Source: SIG673 sp045658525 (GTDB lineage: Bacteria > Bacillota > Clostridia > Oscillospirales > CAG-272). From it: 17,292 bases of DNA. The position numbers and the translations under genes are program-made. This document shows positions 1 to 6,323 of this stretch, one piece after another; positions within the stretch are counted from its first letter, which is position 1, and each line of letters starts with the position of its first letter. The stretch is taken from assembly GCA_045658525.1 (NCBI GenBank), contig JAZOVD010000066.1, positions 1 to 17,292 of the forward strand, written 5' to 3'. The notes beneath the pieces are model-generated. The model searched no databases. It was not told the origin of the DNA and saw nothing but the letters and a program-made list of their open reading frames with translations.

Positions 1-884
1 CGCTCAGCCCCGCTCCCACGGAGAACGTATTGAAGATAGTCGGTGCAAGCCTCAACATCACCAACGACATAAACGTAAAATATACCGTAAACGTTCCCGT
101 AGGCTACGAAAATCCCTATATGGTATTCGAGTTCAACGGAAAGAGCTACACCGTAACGGATTACACCGTTGACGCAACAGGAAAGCTTGTATTCAAGTTT
201 ATGGGTGTCGTTCCGCAGATGATAGGCGATAACATCAAGGCTACGCTTTACGCAACAAACAACGGAAACGAAGAAAGCAACGTTGTAGCAGAGTACAGCG
301 TCAGAACCTACTGCGTAAATATGCTTGCAAAGACGACGGACGCTAAGCTTATAACGCTTCTATCCGATCTTCTCGTTTACGGTGCTAAGTCTCAGCTTTA
401 TATGGACTACAAGACCGACGCTCTGGTAACTGACGGAGTTGAGGGACTTACCCCCAGCACGTTCACCGAGCTTACCGAGACCGACAAGGCTCTTACGGGA
501 ACGGCAGATACTTCCGTAACCTGGAAGAGCGTAGCACTTCGTTACGAGAACGCGATGGCGATGAAGTTTATGTTCAAAGCTGACACAAGTCTCGTATTGA
601 AGATAACCATTAATGGCAGAACCACTACCTACAACGTAAGTGAGCTTGCAGCTGACGAGGATACGGGCTATTACACCGTATATTTCCGCGGCATACTCGC
701 GACTGAGTACGGTGACGTAGTAACTGCAAGCTTCTACAACGGTGACACGCAGGTCGGTGAGAGCGCAACGTATTCTATAAACTCTTACGTTTATAGTATG
801 CAGAACAGCGCGACCGAGAACCTTGCTTCACTCGTACAGGCAACCTACAACTACGGCGTATCCGCTGAAAATTACGCAGGATAA
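1..884 (+). CDS. C-terminal part of a large surface/secreted protein with two tandem modules (5' partial)
   Basis: The reading frame is open from base 3, so the start lies outside the window; the TTG at 30 has no ribosome binding site and is not taken as the start. About 294 residues are visible. They form two related modules of roughly 125-135 residues. Each has a beta-rich segment with an aromatic 'NGK/NGR...Y' strand, a 'F.G(V/I)...GD.(I/V).A(T/S)(L/F)Y' strand, and a closing helical segment. The helical segment is 'EYSVRTYCVNML...LLVYGAKSQLY' in module 1 and 'TYSINSYVYSMQ...TYNYGVSAENYAG' in module 2. The protein ends immediately after module 2, with no LPXTG motif, dockerin or membrane anchor. 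Tandem modules of this kind at a C terminus fit an extracellular protein of a gut Clostridium, but I do not recognise a named family. The stop codon TAA (882-884) overlaps the RBS of the next small gene, so the two are coupled. Confidence 0.75.
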   Translation, partial: LSPAPTENVLKIVGASLNITNDINVKYTVNVPVGYENPYMVFEFNGKSYTVTDYTVDATGKLVFKFMGVVPQMIGDNIKATLYATNNGNEESNVVAEYSVRTYCVNMLAKTTDAKLITLLSDLLVYGAKSQLYMDYKTDALVTDGVEGLTPSTFTELTETDKALTGTADTSVTWKSVALRYENAMAMKFMFKADTSLVLKITINGRTTTYNVSELAADEDTGYYTVYFRGILATEYGDVVTASFYNGDTQVGESATYSINSYVYSMQNSATENLASLVQATYNYGVSAENYAG

Positions 885-898
885 GGAGGTCAAACAGA

Positions 899-1021
899 AT
901 GAAAAAGAAATACGAAAAAGCAACGCTTGAATGTGTTGAGTTTGCAGATGAAGACGTAATAACTGCAAGCGGTGAAACAAATGACAACTACGGTTTTGAC
1001 ACTCCGTACGATGAGTTTTAA
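899..1021 (+). CDS. 40-residue small acidic protein, unknown function
   Basis: ATG at 899 has an excellent ribosome binding site (AAGGAGGT, 883-890) at 8-base spacing that overlaps the stop codon of the upstream surface-protein gene, so the two are co-translated. The product begins MKKKYEKATLECVEF, continues with an acidic stretch and DVITASG, and ends GFDTPYDEF. The first residues are basic; the rest is strongly acidic, with one Cys (residue 12). There is no hydrophobic segment, so no signal peptide or membrane span is seen. The layout (basic KK.YEK start, hydrophobic core, acidic D-V-I-T-x-S-G block) resembles short uncharacterised proteins I associate with gut Clostridia, but I cannot name a family. 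A short conserved peptide, an assembly partner of the surface protein, or a peptide precursor are all possible. Confidence 0.65.
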   Translation: MKKKYEKATLECVEFADEDVITASGETNDNYGFDTPYDEF

Positions 1022-1047
1022 GTTACTTTTCTTTCAAGAAAAGTAAC
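1022..1047. repeat. Perfect 12-bp inverted repeat (REP-like hairpin)
   Basis: GTTACTTTTCTT (1022-1033) and AAGAAAAGTAAC (1036-1047) are exact reverse complements separated by TC. The repeat starts directly after the stop codon of the small gene and is followed by CCAAAAGAAA rather than a T-tract, so it is not a typical intrinsic terminator. It could be a dispersed REP-like element or an mRNA 3'-end stabiliser. Confidence 0.6.
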
Positions 1048-1152
1048 CAAAAGAAATTTTCTATGGGTACTTTTGTGTAAGATTTAATGTCATATCATAG
1101 AGTGATGGTATTTTGTCTGATCGCAATTTCGAGAAAATAGATAAGAACACAT

Positions 1153-1187
1153 AAAAAAACTGCACCCCGACGGGGTGCAGTTTTTTT
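1153..1187. terminator. Bidirectional intrinsic terminator
   Basis: The stem ACTGCACCCC / GGGGTGCAGT (1159-1168 with 1172-1181) has a 3-base GAC loop and is flanked by seven A on the left and seven T on the right. It works on both strands, ending the surface-protein/small-protein unit (+) and the sugar kinase gene (-), whose stop is at 1202. Confidence 0.9.
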
Positions 1188-1201
1188 ATGTTAGTTTTAA
1201 A

Positions 1202-2221
1202 TTATCTCTGGATTCTTCCGGAGCCGTCGCCGCCCGCGAGCTTTTCAACCTCAGCAACTGTCATCATATTGTAGTCGCCGGTTATGGTGTGTTTAAGAGC
1301 GGAAGCCGCAACCGCGAACTCAACTGCTGCCTGAGTGTCCTTGCCGTTAAGGAGAGCGTAGATAAGACCGCCTCCGAAGGAGTCACCGCCGCCTACACGG
1401 TCGATTATGGTGAGGTCGTACTTCTTGGAGAAGCAGTAGTTCTCGCCGTCGTAGAGCATTGCGGACCAGCCGTTATGAGAAGCAGAGTAGGACTCACGGA
1501 GAGTTATAGCTACCTTTTCAAAGCCGAACTTATCGGCGAGCTGCTTAGCAACGGACTTGTAGCCCTCGTGGTTGATAGTACCGCCGTAGATATCGGTAGC
1601 CTCAGCCTCGATGCCGAATACGTCCTTTGCATCTTCTTCGTTGGAGATGCAAACGTCCACGTACTTGCAAAGCTCTGTCATCGTTTCTCTTGCCTGATCT
1701 CTCGTCCAAAGCTTACCGCGGTAGTTGAGGTCGCAGGAGATCTTAACGCCGCGAGCCTTAGCAGCCTTACAAGCGTCAACGCAGATCTCAACAACGTTCG
1801 GGCCGAGAGCGGGGGTTATTCCCGTGAAGTGGAACCAATCAACACCGTCGAATATCTTATCCCAGTCGAAATCCTCGCGGCTCGCCTTCTGGATAGCGGA
1901 GTTTGCACGGTCATAGATACATACAGAACCACGCTGAGAAGCTCCTTTTTCATTGTAATAGATACCGACACGGTCGCCACCGCGGACGATCATAGAGGTA
2001 TCAACTCCGTAACGGCGGAGCGAGTTGACAGCTGCCTGTCCGATAGCGTGAGTAGGGAGCTTGGTAACGTAAGCAACGTCCATACCGTAGTTAGCAAGAG
2101 ATACAGCTACGTTAGCTTCTCCGCCGCCGAACGTGAATTCGACGCTGGAAGCCTGAACGAAACGCTCATAGTTAAAGGGCTGAAGACGGAGCATAAGCTC
2201 ACCGAAGGTAACAACTTTCAT
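1202..2221 (-). CDS. kdgK: PfkB-family sugar kinase, 2-dehydro-3-deoxygluconokinase type
   Basis: The 339-residue protein belongs to the ribokinase/PfkB fold. Visible signatures are the N-terminal GELMLRL strand, the substrate-binding FGGGEANVAVSLA (31-43), CDLNYR (163-168), NEEDAKDVFG (194-203), and the ATP/anion-hole motif DRVGGGDSF (274-282) with catalytic Asp280. This pattern is typical of kinases that phosphorylate 2-keto-3-deoxygluconate at C6 in pectin/hexuronate breakdown; another keto-sugar acid or fructose-like substrate is possible. The ATG at 2221 is chosen because AAGGAG (2229-2234) sits 7 bases upstream. An in-frame ATG 13 codons earlier (2260) has no ribosome binding site and would add a non-homologous basic leader. 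No hexuronate genes are adjacent, so the gene appears monocistronic between its own promoter and the shared terminator. Confidence 0.85.
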   Translation of the reverse strand: MKVVTFGELMLRLQPFNYERFVQASSVEFTFGGGEANVAVSLANYGMDVAYVTKLPTHAIGQAAVNSLRRYGVDTSMIVRGGDRVGIYYNEKGASQRGSVCIYDRANSAIQKASREDFDWDKIFDGVDWFHFTGITPALGPNVVEICVDACKAAKARGVKISCDLNYRGKLWTRDQARETMTELCKYVDVCISNEEDAKDVFGIEAEATDIYGGTINHEGYKSVAKQLADKFGFEKVAITLRESYSASHNGWSAMLYDGENYCFSKKYDLTIIDRVGGGDSFGGGLIYALLNGKDTQAAVEFAVAASALKHTITGDYNMMTVAEVEKLAGGDGSGRIQR

Positions 2222-2286
2222 GTTTTTTCTCCTTAAAAGTGTAAAATATTTATACGCCATAAGCCTATACGACGTAAGTTATATAT

Positions 2287-2315
2287 ATTGTAACAAATAA
2301 AAACGTTATTGTCAA
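2287..2315 (-). promoter_or_regulatory. Sigma-A promoter for the sugar kinase gene
   Basis: On the minus strand, TTGACA (2310-2315) and TACAAT (2287-2292) are separated by exactly 17 bases. This gives a predicted transcript start near 2280 and a leader of about 60 bases. The leader contains a direct repeat TATACG (plus-strand 2251-2256 and 2266-2271, 15 bases apart) that could be an operator. Confidence 0.8.
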
Positions 2316-2358
2316 GTAAGTAAAAGGATTTTTTGCAGTATTTTCATTATATAAAAAA

Positions 2359-2501
2359 TTCTCCCGTAATCGACGAAGTACTTATCGGAGAAATAATATA
2401 TGGGTATGGGCTTTGCCCGATGCATTTGTAATGCGCGATAAATGCGGAGGAAACGTTATAGCCGCTCTCCCGGAGGGAGCCTTTCTTTCTTCTCCATATA
2501 T
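2359..2501. other. Multi-hairpin intergenic element (candidate structured RNA or dispersed repeat)
   Basis: A leading hairpin pairs TTCTCC with GGAGAA (2359-2364/2387-2392), extended by GTAA/TTAT. It is followed by an 8-bp closing stem ATATATGG / CCATATAT (2396-2403/2494-2501). Inside this stem lie four small hairpins: GGGC-TTT-GCCC (2408-2418), GCATT-TGT-AATGC (2422-2434), GCGG/CCGC (2444-2447/2462-2465, alternative with the next) and CTCCC-GGA-GGGAG (2467-2479). There is no convincing ORF. The terminator at 2506-2546 follows directly on the plus strand, but no good plus-strand promoter is seen. CTCCC/GGGAG hairpins in Ruminococcaceae-like genomes are often parts of dispersed intergenic repeats, which is the leading alternative to a functional RNA. 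Confidence 0.4.
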
Positions 2502-2505
2502 AAAT

Positions 2506-2546
2506 AAAATTCCCACAAACCTTTTGATCGGTTTGCGGGAATTTTT
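2506..2546. terminator. Intrinsic terminator, usable on both strands
   Basis: AAAATTCCC-A-CAAACC (2506-2521) pairs with GGTTTG-C-GGGAATTTT (2530-2545) with a single A/C mismatch and an 8-base loop. T-runs occur on both sides. It terminates the oxidoreductase gene (-) and any transcript of the multi-hairpin element (+). The 2547-2603 stretch holds nothing else recognisable. Confidence 0.75.
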
Positions 2547-2603
2547 CGTTATGGTGGGTTATCCTTTAAGAATACGAGAGTAAGGCGAGAGAGTTTTTTA
2601 TGC

Positions 2604-3848
2604 TTATAATTCGCTCAACGCTTTATCATAATCCGCCATTATTTCGGGGGTAATCTGATATTCCTTGCGCGCGGTAGAAACTATTGTGGGGGTGCTTCCG
2701 TCTGTTCCGTAGAAAGGAGAAATGGTGTCGTTTTCGTATTTTACGCGATCCTCCTCCTTGCGGAAGTCGGGAATATCGTAGGGAACGCCAAGCTCAAGCT
2801 GGCTCTTGTGAGCGAGTATAGCGACAGATGCCATAGTTGTGGCGAAATATACGTCGAAAAGCGGTCTTTGATTTTCTCTTATATACTTGAAGAACTCTCT
2901 GATAACGAAGAAGTCTCCGCCGCCGTGTCCGGCTTTTTCTATAAGCTCGCTGTCCTTGTCGTTCCACTCTGGGGTGTAGAGCGATGTAGCCTCCGCGCCC
3001 TCGGGAAGCTCCCATTCGTTGTAGCGGAGAAGTACTTTGTCCGTTCCGCGCTGGTTTTCTATCTGACCCTTTTCGGCGCAGATACGGTATGAGTTTTCGT
3101 GCGCTCCAAATGTCGCGCAGCCGGTTACGCGGAATACGGAATCATCATCGTTAAGACAGGTTATGATCGCCGCTTTCTCGGGTATTCTTGAACGGAGAGG
3201 ACCGTTGCTTTCGGGAGAAGGCGCGAATACCGGCATAGCCGATACGCGAACCGGAGTAGCTCCCGTTATATACATAAGAGGCGCGAGCGAGTGAGTTACG
3301 TAGTACGTTCTCGGAAGATGGTATCTCCAATGCTTCGAGCTTGGACGGAGATCCTTTATCCACTTTGTGTCCTTTGGGTCTGCGGGATGGTTGTATTCAC
3401 CCTCTGCGAAAAGGACCTTTCCGAGCGTTCCACCGCTATATACGCGCTTCATCTCCTGATTGAACTTCATAAACGGATAGTTTTCAGCAAGCATATATAT
3501 AGCCTTGCTTTTTTCCGCGGCTCTTACAAGAGCTACACCCTCAGCCATCGTACCGTTTGAGGTGCATTCACTGAGAACGTGAATGTTCTTTTCGAGAGCC
3601 TTTATAGCGTAAGGAGCGTGTTCGTGGAAGTAGTTTGCGAGCAATACAGCCTCCAAGCCCTTATGGTTGATAAAATCATCGAAGTTAGTGTAGGCGGCGA
3701 CGTCGTTTCCAATGTCTTTTTTAGCGTTCTCGATCTTCTTGGTGTCAAAGTCACAGATCGCGACTATATCACCGTTGTTTGCGAGAATGTTTTTGTAAAA
3801 GCTCCAGCCTCTGCCGAGACCGAATATACCTATTTTTATGTTTTTCAT
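2604..3848 (-). CDS. Gfo/Idh/MocA-family NAD-dependent oxidoreductase (possible GH109-like glycosidase)
   Basis: The 414-residue protein has an N-terminal Rossmann domain with the nucleotide-binding turn GIFGLGRGW (7-15) and an acidic strand end CDFD (32-35). A C-terminal alpha/beta substrate domain contains HWRYHLPRTYYVTHSLAPL (173-191) and AGHGGGDFFVIREFF. The motif that is normally EKP in this superfamily, with a catalytic Lys, reads ECT here (94-96). This recalls the NAD-dependent glycosidase branch (GH109), in which that Lys is also absent. The product is cytoplasmic with no signal peptide. ATG at 3848 has AGGAGGT 7 bases upstream. The gene is divergent from an AraC regulator, so it is likely a regulated carbohydrate gene. 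The substrate is unknown; a sugar or glycoside dehydrogenase/epimerising enzyme is equally possible. Confidence 0.75.
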   Translation of the reverse strand: MKNIKIGIFGLGRGWSFYKNILANNGDIVAICDFDTKKIENAKKDIGNDVAAYTNFDDFINHKGLEAVLLANYFHEHAPYAIKALEKNIHVLSECTSNGTMAEGVALVRAAEKSKAIYMLAENYPFMKFNQEMKRVYSGGTLGKVLFAEGEYNHPADPKDTKWIKDLRPSSKHWRYHLPRTYYVTHSLAPLMYITGATPVRVSAMPVFAPSPESNGPLRSRIPEKAAIITCLNDDDSVFRVTGCATFGAHENSYRICAEKGQIENQRGTDKVLLRYNEWELPEGAEATSLYTPEWNDKDSELIEKAGHGGGDFFVIREFFKYIRENQRPLFDVYFATTMASVAILAHKSQLELGVPYDIPDFRKEEDRVKYENDTISPFYGTDGSTPTIVSTARKEYQITPEIMADYDKALSEL

Positions 3849-3870
3849 ATATATACCTCCTTTTTTTGCT

Positions 3871-3899
3871 ATTATAGCATACGTAACTGTAAGTGTAAA
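3871..3899 (-). promoter_or_regulatory. Sigma-A promoter for the oxidoreductase gene
   Basis: Minus-strand TTTACA (3894-3899) and TATAAT (3871-3876) have a 17-base spacer. The -35 box abuts a palindrome centred at 3906. Confidence 0.75.
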
Positions 3900-3944
3900 T
3901 GGAAAAATTCCATTAATTTATGGAAATAAGTTGATTTTTGGAAA
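3899..3944. promoter_or_regulatory. Candidate AraC operator: three TGGAAA half-sites
   Basis: A 15-base palindrome ATGGAA-AAA-TTCCAT (3899-3913) is followed by ATGGAAA (3920-3926) and TTGGAAA (3938-3944). The TGGAAA half-sites begin at 3900, 3921 and 3939, so they are in near helical phase (21 and 18 bases apart). They lie between the two divergent promoters. Binding by the adjacent AraC protein is an inference. Confidence 0.5.
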
Positions 3945-3959
3945 AGTTTGTGATATACT
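3931..3959 (+). promoter_or_regulatory. Sigma-A promoter for the AraC regulator at 3988
   Basis: TTGATT (3931-3936) and TATACT (3954-3959) are separated by 17 bases. The predicted leader is about 20 bases, and the third TGGAAA half-site falls in the spacer, compatible with autoregulation. Confidence 0.65.
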
Positions 3960-3987
3960 TTGATAAACAACACCTTGGAGATATTAT

Positions 3988-4782
3988 ATGGAAGTAAACA
4001 ATATATGTAAATTCAACCTGAACAGATCGAGCGATCTGATATGTCTCAACTTTATATATGAGACGCAGAATAATCAATCGGAGCTACGCAAGGCGGATAA
4101 CTGCTTTATAGGTCTTGCGGTCAAAGGTGAGGGTGAGCTTGTCTGCGGTAGGGAAAAATATAACTTGACCGTCGGTACGATGTTTTTTGTACTGAAAGGC
4201 GAGAGCTTTTCGGTGCGTTCGCTTGACGGACTTGAATATTCGTATATAGGATTTCGCGGCAGGCGCGCGGATGAATATATGGAAAGGTTCGGCATAAACG
4301 AAAATAATAGGGTTTTTGATGGAAACGAATCTCTTATTTCGTTTTGGCGTGACTCTCTTGAAAACGCTGAGTCGGGAAATATAGATATTATAAGCGAGGC
4401 TGTTCTGTTGTATTCGATAGCTAAGCTTGCACCGCCCCAAAAAGAACAGAGCGACATAATCTCAAAGATGATAATGTTTACGGGCGATAATTTCACAGAC
4501 CCCGACCTTTCTATATCGACTATCGCGCATCAGCTTGGTTATGACGCGAAGTATCTGTCATCGGTATTCAAAAAACGAAAGGGAATAGCTTATACGCAGT
4601 ATTTAAGGGAGCTGAGAATAAAGCACGCGGTGTTCCTTATAGAAGAAGGCGTGGTAAGCGTAAAAAATATCGCGCTTTTATCGGGTTTCAGGGACGCCTT
4701 GTATTTCTCAAAGCTATTTACGAAAACGGAAGGCGTTTCACCCAAGGCATATATAGCGGAGCACAGTAAAAAGCTGTTATAA
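3988..4782 (+). CDS. AraC-family transcriptional regulator
   Basis: The 264-residue protein has a variable N-terminal sensor domain, beta-rich at about 35-90 and consistent with a cupin-like fold. Its C-terminal pair of helix-turn-helix units is recognisable: HTH1 about 176-197 (STIAHQLGYDAKYLSSVFKK) and HTH2 about 225-246 (KNIALLSGFRDALYFSKLF), followed by the family signature GVSPKAY. The RBS TTGGAG (3975-3980) is 7 bases before the ATG. It is divergent from the Gfo/Idh/MocA gene and probably controls it, and perhaps itself, in response to a sugar. No other dedicated target is visible, although the transporter operon downstream starts only about 110 bases after its stop. Confidence 0.88.
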   Translation: MEVNNICKFNLNRSSDLICLNFIYETQNNQSELRKADNCFIGLAVKGEGELVCGREKYNLTVGTMFFVLKGESFSVRSLDGLEYSYIGFRGRRADEYMERFGINENNRVFDGNESLISFWRDSLENAESGNIDIISEAVLLYSIAKLAPPQKEQSDIISKMIMFTGDNFTDPDLSISTIAHQLGYDAKYLSSVFKKRKGIAYTQYLRELRIKHAVFLIEEGVVSVKNIALLSGFRDALYFSKLFTKTEGVSPKAYIAEHSKKLL

Positions 4783-4815
4783 AAAGCGAGCATCCATTAA
4801 ATGACCGTGTTTTAC

Positions 4816-4844
4816 TTGACAAAAGACAAAATATAGTATATAAT
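4816..4844 (+). promoter_or_regulatory. Perfect-consensus sigma-A promoter for the transporter/bile salt hydrolase unit
   Basis: TTGACA (4816-4821) and TATAAT (4839-4844) with a 17-base spacer match the consensus at every position. The predicted start is near 4851, leaving a leader of about 43 bases before the symporter ATG. No terminator for the upstream AraC gene was recognised. Confidence 0.88.
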
Positions 4845-4893
4845 AGATACGTTATGCTTATTTATAATATAATGATCGGAGTAGAAGCTGATA

Positions 4894-6291
4894 ATGAATG
4901 AGATCGTTTCGCGGATAAACGATGCACTATACAGTTATGTGCTTATTATAATCTTAATAGCGGGCGGACTTTACTTTACCGTTCGCACAAAATTCGTGCA
5001 GTTCAGAATGCTTCCGGAGCAGATCCGTGTCGTAACTGAAAAGCCGAAAGGAAAGAAAGGCGTTTCCTCGTTTCAGGCGCTGATGGTATCTACCGCCTCG
5101 CGAGTGGGAACAGGTAACATTATAGGTGTTTCGACCGCGCTTTGTCTTGGTGGGTTCGGATCGGTCTTCTGGATGTGGCTGATCGCTATCATAGGTGCGG
5201 GCTCGGCTTTTGTTGAAAGCACGCTCGCGCAGATATATAAGAAAAAAGGACCTGACGGAAGCTACGGCGGACCCGCGTATTACATCGAGACGGCTTTGAG
5301 ATGCCGTCCGCTCGCGATAGTTTTTTCTGTACTTCTTGTTCTTACTTATGGCTTTGGCTTCAATATGCTTGCCTCGTATAACCTGCAATCCACGTTTTCG
5401 GCGTACAGCTTTTATAACGCGAAATTCAGTCCTTGGATAATAGGCGCTGTGCTTGCGGTGCTGGTCGGATACTGTATGTTCGGCGGAGGACGCCGCGTAT
5501 TGAAGGTAACGGAGATACTCGTTCCCGTAATGGGAATACTTTATATACTCGTTGCGCTTATCGCGGTGGTTATGAATATAACCTCGCTTCCGTCAATATT
5601 CGGACGGATATTCACAGATGCGTTTAACGTAAAGGCTATATTCGGCGGATTCGGCGGCTCTTGCGTTATGTACGGAATAAAGAGAGGACTTTTCAGTAAC
5701 GAGGCGGGTGTTGGTTCAGCACCGAACGCTTCCGCTTCCGCTGATGTAAGCCATCCCGTAAAGCAGGGACTCGTTCAGGTCTTGTCCGTATTTATAGATA
5801 CCTTGCTCGTATGCTCGGCTACGGCGTTTATGTGTATGTGCTCGGGCATTGAGCCTACCAAGGTGCTTTCAGGTGCGCCGTACGTTCAGGCGGCGCTTCG
5901 CAGTATATTCGGAGGCTTTGGACCGATATTTATTACAGTATCGATGATACTGTTTGCGTTTACAACGCTTCTCGGTAATCTTTACTACGTTAATCAGGCT
6001 ATAAGCCATATACTCGGACACGTACCGGGAAAGCTGTTCAGATACGTCTATTACGTTATAGCGTCGCTCGTGATATTCATCGGGGCGGGACTTAGCGCGG
6101 ATCTTCTCTGGAATATAGCTGACATAACTATGGGCGGTATGACGGTAATAAATATTCCCGTGATCCTTATACTTGGAGGATATGCGTTCAAGGCTCTTAA
6201 AAATTACTCCGAGCAAAAGAAAGAGGGCAAGGAGCCTGTATTCAAGGCTAAGGATATAGGTCTTACAAATGATCTGGATTACTGGCAATAA
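4894..6291 (+). CDS. Sodium:alanine/glycine symporter, AGCS family
   Basis: This 465-residue, very hydrophobic inner-membrane protein has about 10-11 predicted membrane segments. Family signatures are STASRVGTGNIIGVSTAL near residues 66-83 (Na+/substrate site region), the FVESTLAQIYKKKGPDGSYGGPAYYIE loop, and GLFSNEAGVGSAPNASASAD around 268-287, the hallmark of AgcS/AlsT transporters. Members take up D/L-alanine and glycine with Na+; some carry glutamine. ATG 4894 is preceded by GGAG (4878-4881) at a rather long 12-base spacing, so translation initiation may be modest. It is the first gene after a consensus promoter and is followed 32 bases later by an NSS symporter, probably in the same transcript. 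Confidence 0.9.
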   Translation: MNEIVSRINDALYSYVLIIILIAGGLYFTVRTKFVQFRMLPEQIRVVTEKPKGKKGVSSFQALMVSTASRVGTGNIIGVSTALCLGGFGSVFWMWLIAIIGAGSAFVESTLAQIYKKKGPDGSYGGPAYYIETALRCRPLAIVFSVLLVLTYGFGFNMLASYNLQSTFSAYSFYNAKFSPWIIGAVLAVLVGYCMFGGGRRVLKVTEILVPVMGILYILVALIAVVMNITSLPSIFGRIFTDAFNVKAIFGGFGGSCVMYGIKRGLFSNEAGVGSAPNASASADVSHPVKQGLVQVLSVFIDTLLVCSATAFMCMCSGIEPTKVLSGAPYVQAALRSIFGGFGPIFITVSMILFAFTTLLGNLYYVNQAISHILGHVPGKLFRYVYYVIASLVIFIGAGLSADLLWNIADITMGGMTVINIPVILILGGYAFKALKNYSEQKKEGKEPVFKAKDIGLTNDLDYWQ

Positions 6292-6323
6292 CAAAATAAA
6301 AATACAACTGGGAGAAACTTATT

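Noticed and set aside
1175..2236. Long plus-strand open frame opposite the sugar kinase gene
   Set aside because: It is the antisense of a clear PfkB kinase, has no ribosome binding site and resembles no protein family; it is open because of the kinase's codon use.
2222..2260. Upstream ATG extending the sugar kinase by 13 residues
   Set aside because: It has no ribosome binding site, its extra residues are not kinase-like, and it would place the strong AAGGAG inside the coding region.
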